Notes under the pieces: generated by a model
Database searches by the model: none
What the model was told of the DNA's origin: nothing
The model's input: the letters and a program-made list of their open reading frames with translations, nothing else
Source: Faecalibacterium sp.
Lineage (GTDB): Bacteria; Bacillota; Clostridia; Oscillospirales; Ruminococcaceae
DNA: 8,518 nucleotides
Direction: 5' to 3'
Assembly (NCBI GenBank): GCA_020025795.1
Contig: JAHHRK010000068.1
Coordinates: 1 to 8,518 of the forward strand
Program-made: the position numbers and the translations under genes
Shown: positions 4,081 through 8,518 of the stretch, piece by piece
Position numbering within the stretch: position 1 is the stretch's first letter
Layout of the letters: each line of letters opens with the position of its first letter

Positions 4081-5421
4081 ATGAAAAAGACACTTTTTGA
4101 CCGCCTGACAGCGCTTGCGCTGGTATTGGTGCTGGCGGTGGCAATGGCGATGCCGGCAAGTGCCGCATACGATATGCCGATCGAAACCAGTATGGCGGAT
4201 GAAACCGTTTATCTGGTCAATCTGGACGACGGAACGGTCCTTTTGGACCAAAATAGTGCTGAGCCCCGCTATGTGGCCAGCCTGACCAAGATGATGACGG
4301 CGCTGCTGGTATTGGAAAGCGGCGAAGATCTGGAAAAGACCATTACCGTGCCGGACAGCCTGACCCAGGAGTTCAAGGATATTCAAAATGCCAATGGCTC
4401 GGATATGCGCCTGGTCATCGGCGAGGAAGTGCGCCTGATTGATCTGATGTACGGCCTGCTGGTATCCAGCGCCAACGACGCAGCCAGCGTGCTGGCCGAT
4501 TACTTCGGCAGCGGCAGCATCTCTGCTTTTGTGGATCAGATGAACCAGAAGGCGGCAGCGCTGGGCTGCACCCAGACCAAGTTTAGCTGCCCCCACGGCC
4601 TGTACGACCAGGGCAATGTGTCTACGGCGCAGGATTTGGTCAAGATCGCTACGGCCTGCTGGAAGAACCCCAAGTACATGGAGATTGCCAACACTACTAA
4701 GTACACCGTTCCGGCCAACAACAAGCACGACCAGCCCAGAGATTTGGAAACGACCAACCTGATGATGGTTCCGGACGGCGAATATTATCGCGAAGGAATT
4801 GCTGGCGTAAAGACCGGCTTTACCACGCTGGCTGGCCGCTGCTATGTGACCACTGCCAGCCACGAAGGCCACAACTACATGCTTGCCATTCTGGGCTCCA
4901 AAAAGGAAAAGAAGAACGAACGTTTTTACATTTACCCGGAAGCAAATGCCATTTTTGACTGGGCGTTTGCACGCTATTCTGACCGCACCCTGCTGGCCAA
5001 AGGCGAAAAGGTGGGCGAAGTGGCGCTGCGAGGCTGCGATGAAAGCAAGGTAGTAACGCTGCACGCAGATACCGAGCTGGTCAAAAATGCCTATGACGAT
5101 GCAAGCCTGACGGTGGAGATTGAAGCACCGGAGGAGCTCAAGGCTCCCATCAAGGAAGGCGAAGCACTGGGCACAGCAATCGTGAAGCTGGATGGCAGCG
5201 AAGTGGGCCGTGTATCGCTGATTGCAGATAAAAAGTATGAATCCGCCCTGCTGAAAGGCAGCATGAGCGCCATTGCGCTGGTGCCGGCTGTATTGGTAGT
5301 TGTGGCAGCCTTGGGCTACCTGACCGCTCAGCTGAGCCACAGCCAGGTGAATTTTGCGGCGTTGTTCCGCAAGCGCCGCCCCCAGGCAAGAGGCAGAAGA
5401 AGAGCCACCAGCCACAGATAA
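4081..5421 (+). CDS. Secreted D-alanyl-D-alanine carboxypeptidase (S11 / penicillin-binding protein 5 family)
   Basis: Removes the terminal D-Ala of peptidoglycan pentapeptides outside the membrane, limiting cross-linking. It is 446 residues. The signal peptide spans 1-28 (basic start, hydrophobic 11-24, ASA cleavage site before Ala29). The catalytic domain follows with SLTK (Ser67 nucleophile, Lys70), SAN (130-132) and KTG (244-246). A PBP5-type beta domain covers about 305-385. A hydrophobic helix at about 394-414 is followed by a strongly basic tail (KRRPQARGRRR), so the C-terminus is probably a membrane anchor with a cytoplasmic tail, not the amphipathic helix of E. coli PBP5. GGAG at 4067-4070 lies 10 nt before ATG; the frame is open further upstream to 3919, but that part crosses the preceding terminator and would hide the signal peptide. 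Corresponds to DacA/DacF of other Firmicutes; which one is not resolved. Confidence 0.94.
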   Translation: MKKTLFDRLTALALVLVLAVAMAMPASAAYDMPIETSMADETVYLVNLDDGTVLLDQNSAEPRYVASLTKMMTALLVLESGEDLEKTITVPDSLTQEFKDIQNANGSDMRLVIGEEVRLIDLMYGLLVSSANDAASVLADYFGSGSISAFVDQMNQKAAALGCTQTKFSCPHGLYDQGNVSTAQDLVKIATACWKNPKYMEIANTTKYTVPANNKHDQPRDLETTNLMMVPDGEYYREGIAGVKTGFTTLAGRCYVTTASHEGHNYMLAILGSKKEKKNERFYIYPEANAIFDWAFARYSDRTLLAKGEKVGEVALRGCDESKVVTLHADTELVKNAYDDASLTVEIEAPEELKAPIKEGEALGTAIVKLDGSEVGRVSLIADKKYESALLKGSMSAIALVPAVLVVVAALGYLTAQLSHSQVNFAALFRKRRPQARGRRRATSHR

Positions 5422-5441
5422 AAAGAAAGAATTGTTTTGCC

Positions 5442-5483
5442 AAAAGGCCGCCGCACAGCACATCGCTGCACGGCGGCCTTTTT
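5442..5483 (+). terminator. Intrinsic terminator of the carboxypeptidase gene
   Basis: AAAAGGCCGCCG (5442-5453) pairs with CGGCGGCC plus Ts (5471-5482), with an inner CAGC/GCTG helix in the loop, and ends in five Ts (5479-5483). It starts 20 nt after the stop codon. Confidence 0.9.
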
Positions 5484-5565
5484 CTATGCTCGCATACAGG
5501 CCGTGCCAAAGAATCAAAACAGTATCTTTACAGAACGTTCATGACAGAGCCTGTGTGACAATAGC

Positions 5566-5627
5566 TGCTCAGCGGTGAGCAAGATGTGGCTTTGCAAGTG
5601 CCGCAAAAGGCAGTTTGCGGGATTTTT
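5566..5627 (+). terminator. Two hairpins, the second terminator-like, upstream of galM
   Basis: TGCTCA (5566-5571) pairs with TGAGCA (5576-5581) over a GCGG loop. CCGCAAA (5601-5607) pairs with TTTGCGG (5614-5620) and is followed by GATTTTT. The second hairpin may be a back-up terminator for the carboxypeptidase transcript or end a very short RNA. A possible TGTGACAAT extended -10 lies at 5554-5562, with no fitting -35. Confidence 0.35.
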
Positions 5628-5706
5628 ATGCCTGCTGTTTTTTGGAAATGCGATGCGTCCACAAAAAATGGTACGAAATTTGTGCGGCTTGCCTATTGTT
5701 ATCCGT

Positions 5707-5734
5707 TTGAAAATACACAATTTTGTGATACAAT
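5707..5734 (+). promoter_or_regulatory. Promoter of galM
   Basis: TTGAAA (5707-5712, five of six matches) lies 16 bp before TACAAT (5729-5734, five of six), which carries the TGA extension at 5726-5728. The start would be near 5741. A 6-bp hairpin, GGAAAT (5747-5752) with ATTTCC (5766-5771), then fills most of the leader before the ribosome site at 5779-5784. The rest of the 5484-5792 gap shows no gene. Confidence 0.7.
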
Positions 5735-5792
5735 GATAACGATATGGGAAATGCTGATTTATGGTATTTCCTCTGGACAGGAGGCTTACGTT

Positions 5793-6851
5793 ATGGCAAA
5801 GATTACTTCCCGGCCATTCGGTGTCAACAAGGATGGCGCCTCGGTAACGGAATATACGCTCACGAATCCGAACGGTCTGGCCGTGTCGGTTCTGGATTAC
5901 GGTGGCATCATCCGCTCGATTGTTGTGCCCGCAAAAACCGGGCTGGTGGATGTAGTGCTGGGCCATGATACCCTTGCCGATTATGAAAACGAGGACGCCT
6001 ATACCGGCAGCTTTGTAGGGCGTTATGCGAACCGCATCCAGAATGCGCAGTTCACGCTGGAGGGCAAAACCTATCAGCTGGAGGCCAACAATGGCCCTAA
6101 TCACCTGCACGGCTGCTTTTCCAAAAAGATGTTCCGGGTGAAGATTTTCGGCGATTCCCTGCTGCTGGAAGCAGAAAGCCCGGACGGTGAAGACGGTTTC
6201 CCCGGCAATATGAAAATTTCGGTGCGCTATACCCTTACCCCGGATAATGCGTTCCGTATGGAGTATCGCGCATCCAGCGATGCCGATACACTGGTCAACC
6301 TGACCAACCACAGCTACTTCAATTTGGATGGCGAAGGCACCATTGAAAACCAGAAGCTGCGCCTGTATTGCTCCCAGTATCTGGAAGGCAATGAGCAGAC
6401 CTGCCCCACAGGCCGTATTCTGCCGGTCAAGGGTACACCGATGGACTTTACCGCCGGTAAATATATCGGCCAGGACTTCGGCAGCGGCTACCCCCAGATG
6501 GATATGGTGGGCGATGGCTATGACCACTGCTTCGTGATTGACCGCCCGCGCGGCGCATCCCAGAGCATTTGTGCCTGGGCGTTCAGCGAAAAGACGGGCA
6601 TCAGCATGAAAGTTTATACCACGCAGCCCGGTGTACAGCTGTATACCGCCAACTTCTACGGCGATGTGAAAACGCCGCTGAAGGACGGTGCCAAGGCACA
6701 GAAGTATTCCGGCTTTGCGCTGGAAACCCAGCATTTCCCCTGCTCCCCCAGTTTCCCCAATTTCCCCAGCACGGTACTGCACGCGGGCAAGGTGTTCCGC
6801 GCAACGACCACGCTGCGGTTTTTTACCGGCAAACAGTGCGGAAAGCTGTAA
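5793..6851 (+). CDS. galM: Aldose 1-epimerase (galactose mutarotase)
   Basis: Interconverts alpha- and beta-galactose (and other aldoses), supplying the alpha anomer for galactokinase in the Leloir pathway; cytoplasmic, no signal peptide. The 352-residue length is normal. Family landmarks are GRYANRI (76-82), HLHG (104-107), NHSYFNL (172-178), DGYDHCF (241-247) and ETQHFP (311-316). Comparison with Lactococcus GalM points to His106, His173 (catalytic acid), Asp244 and Glu311 (catalytic base) as active-site residues. AGGAGG at 5779-5784 is 8 nt before ATG, which decides this start although the frame is open upstream to 5586. Near the end, PSFPNFPST replaces the more usual family wording, with no effect expected. 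galE follows, but a terminator and a probable promoter lie between them. No galK or galT is in the window. Confidence 0.95.
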   Translation: MAKITSRPFGVNKDGASVTEYTLTNPNGLAVSVLDYGGIIRSIVVPAKTGLVDVVLGHDTLADYENEDAYTGSFVGRYANRIQNAQFTLEGKTYQLEANNGPNHLHGCFSKKMFRVKIFGDSLLLEAESPDGEDGFPGNMKISVRYTLTPDNAFRMEYRASSDADTLVNLTNHSYFNLDGEGTIENQKLRLYCSQYLEGNEQTCPTGRILPVKGTPMDFTAGKYIGQDFGSGYPQMDMVGDGYDHCFVIDRPRGASQSICAWAFSEKTGISMKVYTTQPGVQLYTANFYGDVKTPLKDGAKAQKYSGFALETQHFPCSPSFPNFPSTVLHAGKVFRATTTLRFFTGKQCGKL

Positions 6852-6869
6852 AATCAGATCAGGAAAAAC

Positions 6870-6910
6870 GGAAGCTCTCCCGGCTGTGCGCAGGGGGAGC
6901 TTTCCCTTTT
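6870..6910 (+). terminator. Intrinsic terminator of galM
   Basis: GGAAGCTCTCCC (6870-6881) pairs with 6893-6904 through 12 pairs including two G-U, with an 11-nt loop, and is followed by CCTTTT (6905-6910). It begins 18 nt after the galM stop. Confidence 0.75.
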
Positions 6911-7017
6911 GCATGTCCGCACAAATATCCATCGTAAAACTGTTCAATTTCCCGATAGAAAAGCTCTTTTCGGAAAAAGACGCAACAAAAGTATATCGTC
7001 TGTATACATGTTTCCTC

Positions 7018-7046
7018 TTGATTTTATTGTGTTGCGGCGTTATGCT
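7018..7046 (+). promoter_or_regulatory. Possible promoter of galE
   Basis: TTGATT (7018-7023) and TATGCT (7041-7046) are 17 bp apart, each matching four of six bases. TATACA at 7003-7008 is another -10-like site without a good -35. The start would be near 7053, giving a leader of about 43 nt. The strongly biased codons of galE suggest high expression, so an activator or a better promoter may have been missed. Confidence 0.4.
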
Positions 7047-7095
7047 GAAAATAACGAAGAACGAATTTGCAAACAAGTAAAAGGAGTGTTTCATT

Positions 7096-8121
7096 ATGGC
7101 AATTTTGGTCTCTGGTGGCGCTGGTTACATTGGCAGCCATACTTGTGTAGAGCTGCTGGCAGCAGGCTACGACATCATCGTAGCAGACAACTACTACAAC
7201 TCCTGCCCTCTGGCACTGGAGCGTGTGCGTCAGATCTCCGGCAAGGACTTCCGCTTCATCGAAGCTGATATGTCCAAGAAGGAAGACGTGCAGAAGGTCT
7301 TTGCACAGTGCCCCGATATCGATGCAGTTATCCAGTTCGCTGCATACAAGGCTGTTGGCGAAAGCTGCCAGAAGCCCATCGAGTATTACAGCAACAACTT
7401 CAACTGCACCCTGAACATTCTGGACGTGATGCGTGATTACAACGTGAAGAACTTTGTATTCAGCTCTTCCGCAACTGTATACGGTGATCCCGAAAAGGTG
7501 CCCCTGACCGAGGATTCTCCTCTGCGTGAGACCACCAACCCCTACGGCGCAACCAAGGCTTTCACCGAGCGTATCCTGCAGGACGTCTGCAAGGCTGATC
7601 CGGAGATGAACGTGGCTATCCTGCGTTACTTCAACCCCATCGGCGCACATGCCAGCGGCCTGATCGGCGAAGATCCCAACGGCATCCCCAACAACCTGGT
7701 ACCTTACATCGCTAAGGTTGCAGCAGGCAAGCTGGAGAAGGTCCACGTCTTCGGTAACGACTACCCCACCCCCGACGGAACCGGCATCCGTGACTACATC
7801 CACGTTGTTGACCTGGCAGCTGGCCATGTTTGCGCTATCCGCAAGCTGGAGACCAAGTGCGGCCTGTTCATTTGCAACCTGGGTACCGGCAACGGTTACA
7901 GCGTTCTGCAGGTGATCCATGCCTTTGAGAAGGCTTGCGGCCACGAGATCCCCTACCAGATCGATCCTCGCCGCCCCGGCGACATCGCTGAGTGCTGGGC
8001 TGATCCCACCAAGGCAGAACGCGAGCTGGGCTGGAAGGCACAGTACGGCATCGAGGAAATGTGCCGCGACAGCTGGAACTGGCAGAGCAAGAACCCCGAC
8101 GGCTACAAGACCCAGGGCTAA
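7096..8121 (+). CDS. galE: UDP-glucose 4-epimerase, possibly also acting on UDP-GlcNAc/GalNAc
   Basis: Interconverts UDP-glucose and UDP-galactose with bound NAD, for galactose use and for cell-surface polysaccharide precursors; cytoplasmic. It is 341 residues, the usual length. The Rossmann motif GGAGYIGSH is at 7-15, SSSATVYG at 123-130 with Ser125, and YxxxK at Tyr150/Lys154, one position offset from E. coli Ser124, Tyr149, Lys153. Further landmarks are NPIGAHASG (180-188), the substrate-loop NNLVPYI (199-205) and GTGIRDYIHVVDLA (228-241). Cys300 occupies the position of E. coli Tyr299 and human Cys307, where a small residue admits N-acetylated sugars. AAAAGGAG at 7079-7086 lies 9 nt before ATG. 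Codon use is strikingly restricted (Lys nearly all AAG, Leu nearly all CTG, Ile mostly ATC), unlike galM or birA, suggesting high expression. A terminator begins 43 nt after the stop. Confidence 0.97.
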   Translation: MAILVSGGAGYIGSHTCVELLAAGYDIIVADNYYNSCPLALERVRQISGKDFRFIEADMSKKEDVQKVFAQCPDIDAVIQFAAYKAVGESCQKPIEYYSNNFNCTLNILDVMRDYNVKNFVFSSSATVYGDPEKVPLTEDSPLRETTNPYGATKAFTERILQDVCKADPEMNVAILRYFNPIGAHASGLIGEDPNGIPNNLVPYIAKVAAGKLEKVHVFGNDYPTPDGTGIRDYIHVVDLAAGHVCAIRKLETKCGLFICNLGTGNGYSVLQVIHAFEKACGHEIPYQIDPRRPGDIAECWADPTKAERELGWKAQYGIEEMCRDSWNWQSKNPDGYKTQG

Positions 8122-8164
8122 TTGCGTCAAAACGGCTGCGTGCAGCTGTATGATTTGAATTGAT

Positions 8165-8210
8165 AAAAATCCCCGTGCGGCAGTTTGCCGTGCGGGGATT
8201 TTTTTGTTTC
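8165..8210 (+). terminator. Intrinsic terminator of galE
   Basis: A continuous 14-bp stem with two G-U pairs (8169-8182 with 8186-8199), a 3-nt loop and flanking AAAA/TTTT pairing, is followed by TTTTTTTGTTT (8199-8209). The A tract on the left arm could also let it work from the minus strand. Confidence 0.93.
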
Positions 8211-8385
8211 AGGCGGCTTTAGGTTCGGGCAAGAGTGAAAAAAGTAGCCTGTATGCGCAGAAAAAACAACACAGGACAAAGCACGGCGGAGTGCTGGCAG
8301 AACGCAAAAAACGTGGTTTTGTTTTTTGTAAGATTTCCACGAAAAAAGAAATTGCAGAAAAAATAAAAAAAGTTTTGAAAAAGGC
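8211..8385 (+). other. Gene-free A-rich stretch between galE terminator and tRNA promoter
   Basis: No convincing gene or RNA is seen. The stretch becomes A-rich toward its right end, with runs such as GAAAAAATAAAAAAAG just upstream of the tRNA -35. Such A tracts can act as UP elements that raise promoter strength. A weak hairpin, AGCAC (8280-8284) with GTGCT (8291-8295), and a long-looped CGTGG/CCACG repeat (8312-8316, 8337-8341) have no clear role. Confidence 0.5.
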
Positions 8386-8414
8386 TTGACAATGCTCTCT
8401 GGGTTTGGTATTAT
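8386..8414 (+). promoter_or_regulatory. Strong promoter of tRNA-Arg
   Basis: A perfect TTGACA (8386-8391) lies 17 bp before TATTAT (8409-8414), which carries a TGG extension (8406-8408). TATAAT at 8412-8417 overlaps it but would give 20-bp spacing. The tRNA begins about 25 bp downstream. The A-rich upstream sequence fits stable-RNA promoters. Confidence 0.88.
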
Positions 8415-8439
8415 AATGGAGCTTCAAGCGAAGCGGTTT

Positions 8440-8516
8440 GCGTTGGTAGCTCAGCTGGATAGAGTGACTGGCTACGAACCAGTAGGTCGGGGGTTCGAGT
8501 CCCTCCCATCGCACCA
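8440..8516 (+). tRNA. tRNA-Arg (anticodon ACG)
   Basis: A full cloverleaf with encoded CCA (8514-8516). The anticodon stem ACTGG/CCAGT encloses CTACGAA, with ACG at 8474-8476; A34 is normally converted to inosine by TadA so that the tRNA reads CGU, CGC and CGA. The T arm reads GGGGG-TTCGAGT-CCCTC with one G-U pair, and the D stem is GCTC/GAGT. The acceptor stem GCGTTGG/CCATCGC has a U-U mismatch at pair 4-69; the other six pairs are standard. The window ends two bases later, so further tRNAs could follow. Confidence 0.97.
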
Positions 8517-8518
8517 AA

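Noticed and set aside
3847..5517. Very long minus-strand open frame (556 codons) opposite the carboxypeptidase gene
   Set aside because: It runs antisense across a terminator, a leader and a gene with all catalytic motifs. Its translation has no recognisable domain and looks like the complement of GC-rich codons, so it is a shadow frame.
5734..5747. CcpA cre-like sequence TGATAACGATATGG downstream of the galM -10
   Set aside because: It keeps the central CG but departs from the consensus at the fourth base and at the final CA, and it is not palindromic enough.
6958..6971. Inverted repeat GAAAAG-CT-CTTTTC upstream of galE
   Set aside because: Short, AT-rich and far from the likely promoter; easily expected by chance.
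5514..7094. Long minus-strand open frame (526 codons) opposite galM
   Set aside because: Antisense to a clear galM; it crosses the galM promoter and terminator, and its product has no recognisable motif order.
7024..8130. Long minus-strand open frame (368 codons) opposite galE
   Set aside because: Produced by the strongly biased codons of galE, with no ribosome site or recognisable family.
8204..8389. Lysine-rich 61-codon plus-strand frame
   Set aside because: Starts with TTG inside the T tract of the galE terminator, lacks a ribosome site, and its composition simply reflects an A-rich intergenic stretch.

Overview
The window reads as chromosomal DNA of a Gram-positive gut anaerobe, most likely in the Faecalibacterium/Gemmiger/Subdoligranulum part of the Oscillospiraceae. 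This is inferred from the moderately high GC content (judged by eye), strong AGGAGG-type ribosome binding sites, T-rich intrinsic terminators, a clostridial 2[4Fe-4S] ferredoxin, and a RicT-TrmN6-RsmI neighbourhood resembling the yaaT-yabA-yabB-yazA-yabC region of Bacillus subtilis. No species call can be made from the sequence alone. All confident genes lie on the plus strand, and no mobile element or CRISPR array is visible.

Layout. 1-345: C-terminal part of a PSP1/RicT protein. 346-749: a separately transcribed 55-residue ferredoxin with a structured leader and a strong terminator. 777-2950: an operon of tRNA1(Val) m6A methyltransferase, RsmI (16S rRNA 2'-O-methyltransferase; 4-nt overlap with the next gene) and a YfcE/MJ0936-type phosphodiesterase, closed by a terminator. 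2963-3715: a biotin-protein ligase whose ribosome binding site abuts that terminator. 3716-4080: a gene-free stretch holding 11-bp-phased direct repeats, a -10 box, and an apparent small RNA of about 110 nt with its own terminator, then the leader of the next gene. 4081-5421: a secreted D-Ala-D-Ala carboxypeptidase with a C-terminal membrane anchor. 5793-6851: aldose 1-epimerase (galM). 7096-8121: UDP-glucose 4-epimerase (galE). 8440-8516: tRNA-Arg(ACG) behind a strong promoter.

The genes are mostly housekeeping: translation (tRNA and rRNA methylation, tRNA-Arg), cofactor attachment (BirA), peptidoglycan trimming, and galactose/UDP-sugar interconversion. galM and galE are adjacent and functionally linked, but each appears to have its own promoter and terminator.

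The most interesting signal is not a protein. At 3743-3915, direct repeats of the kind bound by PhoP/PhoB-family response regulators precede a -10 box with a poor -35. The predicted RNA has a 5' hairpin, an unpaired CCUCCU anti-Shine-Dalgarno segment and a 12-bp terminator. Second is a possible H-type pseudoknot, overlapping a tiny upstream reading frame, just before the ferredoxin ribosome binding site. The BirA lysine-tryptophan-proline motif is also altered, and GalE carries a Cys at the residue that governs acceptance of N-acetylated sugars. None of these could be tested by search or folding software here.
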